From assembly GCA_030145055.1 (NCBI GenBank), contig JAQYWK010000004.1:262701-326700 (forward strand): DNA of 64,000 nt, in the 5' to 3' direction. The position numbers and the translations under genes were made by a program. Numbering within the stretch: position 1 is the first letter of the stretch; each line of letters begins with the position of its first letter. The notes beneath the pieces were generated by a model, which was not told the origin of the DNA, made no database searches, and worked only from the letters and a program-made list of their open reading frames with translations. Below are positions 51,016 through 59,909 of this stretch, one piece after another. Origin of the DNA: Desulfovibrio sp. (GTDB taxonomy: Bacteria > Desulfobacterota > Desulfovibrionia > Desulfovibrionales > Desulfovibrionaceae).

Positions 51016-51819
51016 CTACCAAGGAATCAGGTGGGCGTTCATAAGTCCGCCGATAACCAGATATACTCCTAGTATTACTCCTCCAAGACCTATGAGATAG
51101 GAAAAGGTTGTCAGTACAGGAGATGAATCCTTTACGATGAGCCCATCAAGTTTACCTGTGTTTTCCAATCTTTCGATCCATTCGGGACGTTCTAGTTTTA
51201 CAGTTTTATAGTCGGCATCTTTGCCCCACATAGCTTGATCCATAGGGAAGCTGTGCTTACGCAAGACTATTACGCTGAAGTGGACAAGGAATATGTACCC
51301 CATGGCAAGACCTGCCTCCAGTCTATGCATCCACAGAGCTATGTTGAGTTCCGAGCCATCCATATATCTGGCTGTTTGTACTGGATCAAACAGCAATAGC
51401 CCTGTTCGTCCTAGTAAGACCATTCCCCAGAATACAGCCCAGTAATCGAACTTTTCCCAATATGCCCATCTCTCGAATCTGGGCAACTTTCCGCCCATCA
51501 TCCAACGCAAGTGACCAAAGAATTCTTTGATATCACGTAGCTTCGGAAGCAGAGAATCATGGCTTTGCACTTTACCAGCAAGCACTAGAATCACGGCATA
51601 GATTATGTGACATACAAAGAGCAGGAGCATTGCTACTCCCACGACTTTATGGATGGCTAGACAATTAACGTATCCTCCGAAAGGGGCTCCTAATGCTTTG
51701 CCGAACAGTGTTGATTCGTACATTCTTGCCATGCCTGTTACAGCCTGGGTCATGAATGTTATTATCAAGAGCAAGTGGAAGGTTTTTTGAATTGGAGTGA
51801 ATCTTCTAATCCTCATCAT
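51016..51819 (-). CDS. Cytochrome b subunit (NarI/FdhI-like, Ohc-type)
   Basis: A 267-residue di-heme b-type membrane protein with about five TM helices. Candidate heme His residues are in TPIQKTFHLLLIITFMTQ (about 10-25), LAIHKVVGVAMLLLFVCHIIY (about 53-75) and WMHRLEAGLAMGYIFLVHFSV (about 160-180). It probably takes electrons from or to menaquinone and passes them to the neighbouring c-type hemes. It overlaps the triheme gene by 14 bases. In SRB comparative genomics, octaheme plus cytochrome b sets have been called Ohc complexes; assignment here is by arrangement. Confidence 0.85.
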   Translation of the reverse strand: MMRIRRFTPIQKTFHLLLIITFMTQAVTGMARMYESTLFGKALGAPFGGYVNCLAIHKVVGVAMLLLFVCHIIYAVILVLAGKVQSHDSLLPKLRDIKEFFGHLRWMMGGKLPRFERWAYWEKFDYWAVFWGMVLLGRTGLLLFDPVQTARYMDGSELNIALWMHRLEAGLAMGYIFLVHFSVIVLRKHSFPMDQAMWGKDADYKTVKLERPEWIERLENTGKLDGLIVKDSSPVLTTFSYLIGLGGVILGVYLVIGGLMNAHLIPW

Positions 51820-52489
51820 CCACCCCCCTTTCTGGCTTTCTGGTGAACAGGTCGCGTATTACCCAAATTCCTGTATGTGACAGGAAGAATCCCAGTGTGA
51901 CTATAACTAGCAAAAGCATTGCCCATGCTGAGTAATAGAACTTCGGAAAATCCGTAAGCGTTGCCTTAACAAAGGGATTAGGTTCGTGCACCAGATATCT
52001 TGCAAATGATGCGCTGGCACCTTGATGACACTTGGCGCAAACGTACGCATGTCTTCGTATGGGATTTAACTGCGAGTAATAATAATTTATTCCCGAAATC
52101 GGTTCCCCACCATGGCATTGACGACAAGCGATATCTGCCCGAGTCACGTGACGGTTATTTTTGGCCTCTTCTACATGGCAATCGCCGCACCTTTTGAACC
52201 TGTAGTTTGCTATTCCAGCATGTGCATCAGCCTTGAAGCTTATGTTTCCAGGTCTATTTACATTCACATTGCCTTGAGAATAGCCGATGACGTCTTTAGG
52301 TATTGTATTCCACTGGAGGAACGGTGTTCCCCGTCCCGGCCTTACTTCATATTTATCATATTCACCCGTGCTGGATTCCCGATCTTTGTACCGGTATGAA
52401 CCCGAGGTAACTTCCTCCTGCGCCCATGAAGGCGCAGCGAGGAAAATTCCCATCAGGAGCAGGGCATATAGTATCAGTTTACGTTGCAT
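51806..52489 (-). CDS. Membrane-anchored triheme cytochrome c
   Basis: A 227-residue exported protein: signal peptide (LILYALLLMGIFLAAPSWA), three heme sites CGDCH, CRQCH and CAKCH (about 95-160) and a C-terminal TM helix (AWAMLLLVIVTLGFFL, about 185-205). A GTG two codons upstream is possible, but AAGGGG before the ATG at 52,489 is preferred. It is placed between the octaheme cytochrome and the cytochrome b gene, so it likely bridges the two. Confidence 0.9.
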   Translation of the reverse strand: MQRKLILYALLLMGIFLAAPSWAQEEVTSGSYRYKDRESSTGEYDKYEVRPGRGTPFLQWNTIPKDVIGYSQGNVNVNRPGNISFKADAHAGIANYRFKRCGDCHVEEAKNNRHVTRADIACRQCHGGEPISGINYYYSQLNPIRRHAYVCAKCHQGASASFARYLVHEPNPFVKATLTDFPKFYYSAWAMLLLVIVTLGFFLSHTGIWVIRDLFTRKPERGVDDED

Positions 52490-52498
52490 GATCACCCC

Positions 52499-53785
52499 TT
52501 ATTTGTAGGCGTTCATGGGCTCCACGACTTTGCCTTGAGGACTAGGCACTGAAGACAGAATCTTGAATCGTTTCTGAAGTTCAGCTAAATCATCATCCTT
52601 GTGGCGATGACAATTCTGACATGAGTTCGGGATATCCTTGTTCGCAAGTGTTCCGGAAGGCAGCAGAGTTTTGAATACATGACTATGAATGTCCTTCGAT
52701 TCAGCACTCTTTGCAATTCTCGGCATATGACAACCGATGCAATTCGCGAATGAGTGAATGGAATGAGCCATGTTCTGGTTCGCAGGCTTATGACAGGATA
52801 GACAAGAGGAAGATCCCTGTCCCTTCGTCTGGAAGCGAGTTGAAGGCATGCCGAGCTGATGAACGAAATGACATGAAGTACAGGTTACGCCTTCACGTCT
52901 ATGTTCAGACTTTAGCCAGTCAATGTACTGTTGATGATGTCCCTTTGAGAATTCATTCGGGTACATATGCTTCTTGTCGCCGGCAGCAAATGAAGTAGAT
53001 TCGTAGTAAGTTTCAAGAGCCTTGCCTGGAGTGTAACCAACAGGCCAGCCAGCGCCTTTTTCCATGGTGGACTTACCACGGTTATGACAGCTACCACAAA
53101 TCTGAACGGCTACGCCGCGTGGAAGTTTCGCTGGATTGATGATGGTGTCACGCTTTTCAAATACTGCAGTTTTAGGTAGCGCGGTATGCCATGAACCAGC
53201 TCCGTGACAGGCTTCACAACCAACGCCTGGCTCTGTGAATGAGCTTTTTGACATGTCATTTGAATCAAGCTTTGTTCCGGTGGTATGACAACCACCACAC
53301 TTGAGCAGCCATGGGCGTTTGTTCCAATCATTCTCGTGGTAGTTTACCCAACGGCCTGTTTCCGTATTAAACTGGATAGGAGAAATGTATAGAATACCAT
53401 CCTTTTTAACGATGTAACGCTGCTTCCACTCGTTTCCGAGTGTGTACAGAATTTCGTCTTTTGTAGGGAAATAAATTTGATCGACAGGAAGTTTGAGCTT
53501 GCCAGCATCGGCTAATTTCTGGAAGTCGGCCTTGATAGCTTTGTCATTGATATCAACGATGAATGCATCCTCGTTAAGTTTAGCATTCTGGGCCATGCGA
53601 CTATGATTTGTAGCTTTCCACGAGTCATAATGTTCTAGATGACATGTTTTACAAGTTTCTGATCCAACAAATTCTTTTGGTTGTGAAGTTATTTTAGCAA
53701 TATCTACAACAGGCTCTTCTGTTGTGCATCCCCAAAAAGCCATTAATGCCGTTAAGACAATTAACAACGCATACAGTTTTCTCAT
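52499..53785 (-). CDS. Octaheme cytochrome c lipoprotein
   Basis: A 428-residue periplasmic cytochrome. The N-terminus MRKLYALLIVLTALMAFWGC ends in a lipobox-like Cys. Eight CxxCH sites occur: CKTCH, CGGCH, CEACH, CGSCH, CTSCH, CLSCH, CIGCH, CQNCH. The spacing resembles the cytochrome c-554/octaheme family. It is first in a three-gene minus-strand unit ending in a cytochrome b, suggesting a quinone-linked periplasmic electron-transfer complex; the direction and acceptor are unknown. AGGAG before 53,785 fixes the start; the frame opens 14 codons earlier. Confidence 0.92.
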   Translation of the reverse strand: MRKLYALLIVLTALMAFWGCTTEEPVVDIAKITSQPKEFVGSETCKTCHLEHYDSWKATNHSRMAQNAKLNEDAFIVDINDKAIKADFQKLADAGKLKLPVDQIYFPTKDEILYTLGNEWKQRYIVKKDGILYISPIQFNTETGRWVNYHENDWNKRPWLLKCGGCHTTGTKLDSNDMSKSSFTEPGVGCEACHGAGSWHTALPKTAVFEKRDTIINPAKLPRGVAVQICGSCHNRGKSTMEKGAGWPVGYTPGKALETYYESTSFAAGDKKHMYPNEFSKGHHQQYIDWLKSEHRREGVTCTSCHFVHQLGMPSTRFQTKGQGSSSCLSCHKPANQNMAHSIHSFANCIGCHMPRIAKSAESKDIHSHVFKTLLPSGTLANKDIPNSCQNCHRHKDDDLAELQKRFKILSSVPSPQGKVVEPMNAYK

Positions 53786-54080
53786 TTGCCCCACTCCTGC
53801 ATAGGTTAAAAAATATATACCTATCATCTACATATCACAAATTTGTAATTATAGAACCTTTTTATGTTACAAATAAAATCCAGTTAATTTTATAGTATAT
53901 TCGAATGTTATTTTAGTGTCTTACAGTGGGGGGGAGGGGCCGTGGTAATTTTAACATATCTTCTGAATATTTTGGTCGTGTTTTTTCAATGCTTGACTCA
54001 GCTAAATGGAATGGTAAATAACAAAGCTGATTTTGATGAATTATGATGAAGTCTAATTTAATGATATGGAGGATATATTT

Positions 54081-54572
54081 ATGCCGTCTTTTGATATTGT
54101 CAGTGAAGTTGATCAGCAGGAAGTGGACAACGCAGTTAATAATGTTTTGAAAGAGATCGAAACCCGTTATGATTTCCGTGGTGTGCCTACGGAGCTTACT
54201 CTCAGTAAGAAAGATAATACGCTTAGCCTTGTCACTGGTGATGATATGAAGATCAAAGCCGTGCGTGATATGCTTATTACTCATTTTACCAGACGTAAGG
54301 TAGATTCTAGAATTATTGATTTCGGCGAAGTTGAAGGAACCTCAAAGGGGCAGCTTAAGCAGCAAGTTAAGCTTAAAGAGGGTATTGATAAGGATACCGC
54401 GAAAAAACTTGTGAAAATGATCAAAGCTACTAAAATTAAAGTTCAAGCAGCGATTCAGGATGAGCAGGTGCGCGTGACTGGAAAGAAATTAGATGATTTG
54501 CAGGAAGTAATGAATCTTGTCAGGAACTGTGATCTGGATATGCCTTTCCAGTTTACGAATATGAAAAAATAG
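54081..54572 (+). CDS. yajQ: YajQ-family nucleotide-binding protein
   Basis: A 163-residue protein starting [19 protein letters not shown], with [55 protein letters not shown] and the C-terminal [18 protein letters not shown]. Members bind nucleotides or RNA, and some bind cyclic di-GMP. GGAGG eight bases before 54,081 sets the start, although the frame is open five codons earlier. It has its own terminator. Confidence 0.95.
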   Translation: MPSFDIVSEVDQQEVDNAVNNVLKEIETRYDFRGVPTELTLSKKDNTLSLVTGDDMKIKAVRDMLITHFTRRKVDSRIIDFGEVEGTSKGQLKQQVKLKEGIDKDTAKKLVKMIKATKIKVQAAIQDEQVRVTGKKLDDLQEVMNLVRNCDLDMPFQFTNMKK

Positions 54573-54596
54573 TTTCTATAAAATATTTGTTTTTGA

Positions 54597-54641
54597 ACCC
54601 GCCTGAGAGATACTCTTTAGTAATTCTCAGGCGGGTTTTAT
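54597..54641. terminator. Terminator between yajQ and the CII-like gene
   Basis: ACCCGCCTGAGA ... TCTCAGGCGGGT, a 12-bp perfect stem with a 17-base loop, then TTTATTTTT on the plus strand. Confidence 0.8.
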
Positions 54642-54643
54642 TT

Positions 54644-55117
54644 TTAGTAGTCCTGCTCAGTGCAATGTTGTTCATAGCTAATAACTGTTTCCATTATTTC
54701 CCGGCAAGTCTGCTCTCCCTGTCTGCGGACTATTGCCGGTGATGCGTTGATTGTGATCAATCTGTCGAGTTCAACTTTTTCGGGGTAGTCATCAAGACAT
54801 TCTTCCGCGACAGTCATTTTGTCGGGCACAAATTCAGCAGTTTCCTGTGTACGACAACCTACTGGACCTGCCAGATGGTTTAGCGCCGCAATGACGAGTT
54901 CCCGTTCTCCGGCCTGCTCCAGTTCTGTAAAAAGCAGGTGCAATCTGTCAAAGGGGTTGCGTTGGTGATCTTCATGGATGGGGGTAGAGCAATAGCGGTT
55001 AATCTGGGTCTGGCCGCGTGAAAATATTTTTTGCAGGCAGGTCTGGCCGAGAGATTCTCTGGCGCATTGCATCATTTCCCATGTGTGGGTTGCTGTGTTT
55101 TGTTTTTTGGTCTTCAT
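54644..55117 (-). CDS. Small helical protein resembling phage CII-type regulators
   Basis: A 157-residue protein starting MKTKKQNTATHTWEMMQCARESLGQ. The pattern of a CARESLGQTCLQKIFSRGQTQINRYC helix-turn-helix-like start, NPFDRLHLLFTELEQAGERELVIAALNHLAGPVGC and a Cys-rich helical end recalls the P2-type CII-like family found in many Desulfovibrio genomes. DNA binding is inferred. The frame is open 29 codons further upstream, but GAGAG precedes 55,117 and that extra part looks non-conserved. It is monocistronic. Confidence 0.65.
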   Translation of the reverse strand: MKTKKQNTATHTWEMMQCARESLGQTCLQKIFSRGQTQINRYCSTPIHEDHQRNPFDRLHLLFTELEQAGERELVIAALNHLAGPVGCRTQETAEFVPDKMTVAEECLDDYPEKVELDRLITINASPAIVRRQGEQTCREIMETVISYEQHCTEQDY

Positions 55118-55550
55118 GCGGGTAGACTCTCTATAGCAATTAGTATTTGCGATGCGTGGGGTGGATTGCAGTTTATTTCCCCTCGCTTTTTGATCTTTCA
55201 TCAATCAATGTATAAAATATAAAAAGTTATTAGAAACCTTCTAGCCATAAAGATTATATATTTCAATCCCTAGCTTTATGATTGATTGATGTTTGTTTAT
55301 AAAGTGTCATTAAAGATGATTATTTGGAAGATCTTTTATATGATAAGGTTGCTTAAACAGTGTAATTTAATGTATGTATATGGTCGTATGGGCCGTTTGC
55401 GCGGCAATTTTTTATAATAAAATATATTTTTGATGGACGGTTCTTACTTAATTTGCAGTCCGTCTTTTAAGGTGTTTCAGTTTTTAGGGTTGCCTTGTCT
55501 TGATAGGCTCGGCTGTCCTTAGGAGTAATTTAAAAATTTAGGAGATTTAA
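55118..55550. other. 433-base gap without a supported gene
   Basis: A/T-rich region carrying the promoters of the divergent CII-like and envelope genes. Two short hairpins with T-runs (GCCGT-TTGC-GCGGC then T7 near 55,392-55,413; GACGG...CCGTC then TTTT near 55,437-55,466) could end a small transcript, but I see no convincing RNA gene or reading frame. Confidence 0.4.
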
Positions 55551-56465
55551 ATGAAAAAAACAATTTTACTATTAGTCGCCCTGATTAGTTTTTTTGTAGT
55601 TCCGTCTCTGGCATTGGCCACAGATCTACCCAGGGTTATGATTGTCGGCGAAGATGTAGATAAAGATACCATCCCTCGCGATTCTCGCGTTTTTAAACGG
55701 GTGCTTAATTCAATTTCAAACGAACTGATTAATCGCGGCTTTGATGTTCGTGATGAAACAGCTCTCACTCACCAAACACATGTACAAGGACGCATTAGAC
55801 GTAATGATGCAGAATTGATTCAGATCGCTAAAGATGCCGGAATTGATGTTCTCACAATTTTTAGCATTTACCCAAATGTAAAATCAAATTCAAATAGTGT
55901 TCGCGTTACAGCCCGTGTTGAAGGCCGTTTGCTGTCAGTTAATGATGGCGCAAGAATGGGTAACTTTGAATCTGAGCCGCAGCAGTATCAGTTGGTACCA
56001 TCTCCTTACAGCAGAAATGATGTGCTTGAGGCGGTAGGTAAACTTTCTAAGATTATCGGTGCTGACGTTGGCGCTGTGCTTGGCGATAGACTCGACCAGT
56101 ACCATCCTGACGGAGGATCTTCTGATGGCAGTGGTGGTGGGGTTAGCTCTGCTGGTCGTTTGATTGAGTGGACTCTCATTTTTGATGGATTCAATGATGA
56201 TGATATGCTTGATATTGAAGATTACATCATTATCTATACTGGTTACGATAGTCACAGACCTAAGAGTAATGCTCTTAATACTTCCTCACACCATGAATAT
56301 TGGTACAAGTCTTCAATCGATTCCGCTCACCTGAAGCGTAATATGGTTCGCATGCTCAGAAAGATGAACATGAAAGGCCGTGTATACATTTCAGGCAATG
56401 AACTCAAAATCGTAAAGCAGCATAGTGTCAGACAGCGCACGAAGAAAAGTAATAATGATTGGTAA
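55551..56465 (+). CDS. Exported protein of unknown function
   Basis: A 304-residue protein with signal peptide (MKKTILLLVALISFFVVPSLALA). The N-terminal half (PRVMIVGEDVDKDTI, SISNELINRGFDVRDE, DVLTIFSIYPNV) resembles periplasmic proteins of the FlgT/CsgG-associated type that carry a small alpha/beta domain. A Ser/Gly linker (GGSSDGSGGGVSSAG, about 185-200) joins a second domain (LIEWTLIFDGFNDDDMLDIEDYI). I cannot name a family with certainty. AGGAGA precedes the ATG. It is first of a same-strand envelope gene run reaching the window end. Confidence 0.75.
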   Translation: MKKTILLLVALISFFVVPSLALATDLPRVMIVGEDVDKDTIPRDSRVFKRVLNSISNELINRGFDVRDETALTHQTHVQGRIRRNDAELIQIAKDAGIDVLTIFSIYPNVKSNSNSVRVTARVEGRLLSVNDGARMGNFESEPQQYQLVPSPYSRNDVLEAVGKLSKIIGADVGAVLGDRLDQYHPDGGSSDGSGGGVSSAGRLIEWTLIFDGFNDDDMLDIEDYIIIYTGYDSHRPKSNALNTSSHHEYWYKSSIDSAHLKRNMVRMLRKMNMKGRVYISGNELKIVKQHSVRQRTKKSNNDW

Positions 56466-56496
56466 GTTTACCTTAAAGCAGTAAAGAGGTCTGTTT

Positions 56497-57606
56497 ATGT
56501 CCTTCTTGAAATTATGCTCACAAATGGTGGCATTAACTCTCGCAGTTGTGCTTACAGCGTCAATTGCTCTTGCCGTGCAGGTTACGGGAGAAGGGGTTGA
56601 TCGCCATCAGGCTCTTAATTCCGCATTGCGGACAGCTGTTGAGGTTGAGATTGGTACCGCTATTGATTCTGCGACTCTTGTTGAGTCTGGAGTTTTGGTG
56701 CGGGACGAAATCACCAGCCATGCAAGAGGTTATGTCACATCATATGCAGTGATTAGCGAGGGAGCTACTGCGGAAGATGGTTATACAATAACCATTGATG
56801 CGCAGGTTAACCGCGAATTACTTTTAGAAGATTATACTACAATCAGCATTCTTCAGAAGATGTCTGGTCATCCGCGTGTGTTGATTTTCAGCACTGCTGA
56901 AGGTTTCAATTCGGTTCCAGTAGAATCAATGAAGAAACTGGTCCATTCGGTTGCACAAGTGTTTGGGCAGAAATTCCAATTTGAGATAATCGACTGGCCG
57001 ACTGCTCGCGCAAAGTACAGCTCTATTGAAGGAACTATGGACCTTAAAAAGGCCATTAAACATAGTCGCATACTTAAAGCTGATTATGCTGTAACCGTAG
57101 ATCTTGATCTGCCTCCTAACAAAAAGCCTGTCATGAATATGTCTTGTGTACGTCTTTCCGATCAACTTAAGGTCGGTGAAGTAAGACGGGTTATAAAGAC
57201 TGACGCTGATCTGTCCGGAAAGCCTGCTGTTCGTTATGAAAATGCAGTGGAAGCGGCTCGTTCAGAAGTCTATTGGAGTTCCATTTCTCTCGCAAAGAAT
57301 ATGCTTGAGTACATGGAGACAGAATTGGATAGAGGGGAAGGTTTCCGCTACGCAGTTACTTTCCTTGGATTCCCGGATGTGACAGTTGTGGAAACGGCCG
57401 TACAGGACATTCCCGGTTTTGTGCGTAAGCATGTAAAAAGGCAGAGCACAAAAAATATGGAAATGGTTTATTGGTCCAATCTACGCACTGAGGATCTAAT
57501 GAAAAGATTCAGTACAATGCTTAGAGATCTCGGAGTTGAAAGGTTTAAGAGTAAAAGTGATGGCAGGAATCTAAAATTCCTTTGGGAAAATCCAGAAGGA
57601 TTTTAA
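56497..57606 (+). CDS. Exported FlgT-like protein
   Basis: A 369-residue protein with signal peptide (LCSQMVALTLAVVLTASIALA). Residues about 25-105 (VTGEGVDRHQALNSALRTAVEVEIGTAIDS, ITSHARGYVTSYAVI) match the N-terminal domain of FlgT-like and related periplasmic proteins. The middle (HPRVLIFSTAEGFNSVPVES) repeats the alpha/beta domain seen in the gene upstream, and the C-terminal part (FLGFPDVTVVETAVQDIPGFV) resembles domain 3 of the upstream protein. The two are probably partners. GAGG precedes the ATG. Confidence 0.75.
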   Translation: MSFLKLCSQMVALTLAVVLTASIALAVQVTGEGVDRHQALNSALRTAVEVEIGTAIDSATLVESGVLVRDEITSHARGYVTSYAVISEGATAEDGYTITIDAQVNRELLLEDYTTISILQKMSGHPRVLIFSTAEGFNSVPVESMKKLVHSVAQVFGQKFQFEIIDWPTARAKYSSIEGTMDLKKAIKHSRILKADYAVTVDLDLPPNKKPVMNMSCVRLSDQLKVGEVRRVIKTDADLSGKPAVRYENAVEAARSEVYWSSISLAKNMLEYMETELDRGEGFRYAVTFLGFPDVTVVETAVQDIPGFVRKHVKRQSTKNMEMVYWSNLRTEDLMKRFSTMLRDLGVERFKSKSDGRNLKFLWENPEGF

Positions 57607-57619
57607 TCAACTAAATTAT

Positions 57620-57660
57620 AAGCGAGGGGTGGATGTTAAATCTTTTCCCCTCGCTTGTTT
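57620..57660 (+). terminator. Hairpin between envelope genes
   Basis: AAGCGAGGGG ... CCCCTCGCTT, ten perfect base pairs around a 17-base loop, followed by a short T-rich stretch (GTTTATG). A weak or partial terminator in the middle of the run. Confidence 0.5.
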
Positions 57661-57729
57661 ATGCCTTTGATGTATCTTGCAGGTAAACCATGATTGTTGC
57701 TGAATCTTTTTTGCAGCAAGGAGGACACC

Positions 57730-58935
57730 ATGATGAGAAGATATGCGATATTTTTAGGAGTGTTAATTTTACTCCTCTCCTTTGCGGGATGTGCGAAAAA
57801 AGTTACGCCGCAGCACATTGAGGATAACCCGGCCCATCATTATTTAATGGGGATGGAACTTATTGATCAGGGACAAACCGATAAAGCATTTCTTCGCTTT
57901 GAAAGAGCTGTTGTTCTTGATGATGAATATGCTCCCGCAATTGCTGGTAAAGCCCTAGTTTACGCTATGCGCGCAGCGGTAGAGACTGACAACGGATATA
58001 AATCCGCTGATTCTGAAAGAGCTATCGATCAGTTCGATAAAGCTGTCTCCGAAGCAGGTGATAAAGCTGCTAAATTTAGTGTCTATGTTACCGGAATAAG
58101 AGTCTATACTCACTTGGCTTCCAGAGGGTGGCTGAGCAGAGCAGAGGACCTTCATCACGATGCAAAGCTAATGGCTAAAAATGTTCAGGAAGATGACCTT
58201 ATCTATTACCGGAACACTGAAGCTGTGGATTATTTCATGGCAGAAGCTTTCTTTAAGGGGGGAGAATTCCGCAAGTCCGAAGAGCTTTTAGGCGTTGTTT
58301 TAGGAGCGGCTCCCGGCAAGTGGCATGACAAAGCAAATGCTTTGTATGAGCGCGTGCAGAAAATTGTAAGAGCAATGCGTAACTATACTTTGACAGATGT
58401 TGCGAAAAAAATTGCTGTTAAGGATTCTGTAGATAGAGCTGATGTTGCCGCTCTTCTCGTTGATGAGCTTCATCTTGATAGATTATTTGCAGGTCGCATT
58501 CCAGCTCCTAACAGCGGAATGAAAGCTGAATTCACACCTGCTGATGTTGTAAATCACATGTTTGAACCAGAAATCATGACTGTAATTAAGTGGAAGGTTC
58601 GTGGTCTTCAGCCAATGTTTGACCAGAAAACACATGCTTTCTTATTTTACCCAGCAGATCCTATGACTCGTAAAGAGCTGGCATTTGTATTGGAAGATGT
58701 TTTGATCAAGCTTACCGGAGACGAGTCTATGTCTTCGCAGCATTTGGGGCAGAGTAGATCCCTTTACCCGGATGTGACTGCTACCGATGCTTGGTACAAT
58801 GCGATTGTCACAGTGGTTAATAGAAACTTGATGGAGACTGAGCTTTCGGGAGCATTTCGCCCGGATGCCAATATGGATGGGGCGGACCTCATTCTCTCGC
58901 TTATGCGTCTTCGTAACGTTATGAATGTTTACTAG
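57730..58935 (+). CDS. TPR lipoprotein with SLH-like C-terminus
   Basis: A 401-residue lipoprotein: MMRRYAIFLGVLILLLSFAGC with lipobox SFAGC, TPR-like repeats (YLMGMELIDQGQTDKAFLRFERAVVLD, about 40-75; a further helical array to about 230) and a C-terminal S-layer-homology-like region (MTRKELAFVLEDV, SLYPDVTATDAWYNAIVTVVNRNLM, FRPDANMDGADLILSLMRL). It is probably anchored in the outer membrane and binds the cell wall or assembly partners. AAGGAGG before 57,730 sets the start. Confidence 0.82.
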   Translation: MMRRYAIFLGVLILLLSFAGCAKKVTPQHIEDNPAHHYLMGMELIDQGQTDKAFLRFERAVVLDDEYAPAIAGKALVYAMRAAVETDNGYKSADSERAIDQFDKAVSEAGDKAAKFSVYVTGIRVYTHLASRGWLSRAEDLHHDAKLMAKNVQEDDLIYYRNTEAVDYFMAEAFFKGGEFRKSEELLGVVLGAAPGKWHDKANALYERVQKIVRAMRNYTLTDVAKKIAVKDSVDRADVAALLVDELHLDRLFAGRIPAPNSGMKAEFTPADVVNHMFEPEIMTVIKWKVRGLQPMFDQKTHAFLFYPADPMTRKELAFVLEDVLIKLTGDESMSSQHLGQSRSLYPDVTATDAWYNAIVTVVNRNLMETELSGAFRPDANMDGADLILSLMRLRNVMNVY

Positions 58936-58948
58936 CGCGGAGGAAATT

Positions 58949-59887
58949 ATGAAAAAAACTATACTTACTATATTAGCATTTTGCATGCTTGCAGGTACTG
59001 CTCTAGCTCAAGATCGAATCGTTGAGGTTGTCAGGCCTGATCAAATCTTTGAAAAAGGATACATTCAGGTTATCGGTGAATCAGAAGCTGGGCAGAGCCG
59101 CTACAGAGCGAAACGTGCGGCTGAAGTTGTTGCACAGAAAAGGCTCCTTGAAATATTTCAAGGGCTCAGGCTGACGGGTAAAACGACTGTCCGTGACGGT
59201 ATGCTTTCTAGTGAAGTAATCAGAACTAAAGTTCAGGGAACACTTCGCGGAGCAGCTCCTTGTGGTGAAGATTTTGACAAAACAGAAGGGTATGCCCGTG
59301 TTTGTTTAAGATTAAATCTGCATGGAAATGATTCTGTATATAGTGCTTTTCAAGATATGATTATTAAGAGTCCAAATGAACTTAGCGTTCGCGAAATGAC
59401 AAGCTTTGAGTCAAAGATTGCTCTTGACGATATAAAGGTAGTTCCCGGTCCGACAGCTGACACCGTAGCTCCTGCTCCAGTTCCAGCAAAAGAGGGCATT
59501 CAGACTACAGCTCCTGCTGCTGATAAAATTGAAGCTGCTGTCGCCGTTCCTGTTGATGGAATAATCGTGGATGTCCGCGATTTCGATTTCAAGCCGGCTC
59601 TAGTTAATCGGATTCTAACCGAGAAAAATGAAGTGCTGTTTGACCCATCCAAGGTTCTTAATCAGGTTCTTATAGAAAGAGGTTGCGGCGGTTACACCAC
59701 CGATTTGCAGAAGGCGAAGGCTTTGCTTGAATCATGGGGAAGTAAGTCTCCTATGATCTTAAAGGGGCAGAGTGTTCAGAATGTTACTGACGCGGTTGTG
59801 AGTGCAACTGACGCTTCTGCAGTTTTTGCTTATGATCAGAAGTACAACATTCTTGCAAATGCTAAGGTTGTTTTCGTACTCAAGTAG
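58949..59887 (+). CDS. Exported LPP20-like protein
   Basis: A 312-residue protein with signal peptide (MKKTILTILAFCMLAGTALA). Residues about 30-135 (YIQVIGESEAGQSRYRAKRAAEVVAQKRLLEIFQGLRL, then GYARVCLRLNL) match the LPP20/FlgT-N-like fold. A Pro/Ala-rich linker (about 170-200) and a C-terminal domain (VDVRDFDFKPALVNRIL) follow. GGAGG precedes 58,949; the frame is open eight codons earlier, across the previous gene's end. Confidence 0.75.
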   Translation: MKKTILTILAFCMLAGTALAQDRIVEVVRPDQIFEKGYIQVIGESEAGQSRYRAKRAAEVVAQKRLLEIFQGLRLTGKTTVRDGMLSSEVIRTKVQGTLRGAAPCGEDFDKTEGYARVCLRLNLHGNDSVYSAFQDMIIKSPNELSVREMTSFESKIALDDIKVVPGPTADTVAPAPVPAKEGIQTTAPAADKIEAAVAVPVDGIIVDVRDFDFKPALVNRILTEKNEVLFDPSKVLNQVLIERGCGGYTTDLQKAKALLESWGSKSPMILKGQSVQNVTDAVVSATDASAVFAYDQKYNILANAKVVFVLK

Positions 59888-59909
59888 AAAAACATAAGGT
59901 GGTATTGCA

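Noticed and set aside
55392-55466. A small RNA gene upstream of the envelope genes
   Set aside because: There are only short hairpins with T-runs and an A/T-rich -10-like TATAAT; no conserved structure can be argued from one sequence.
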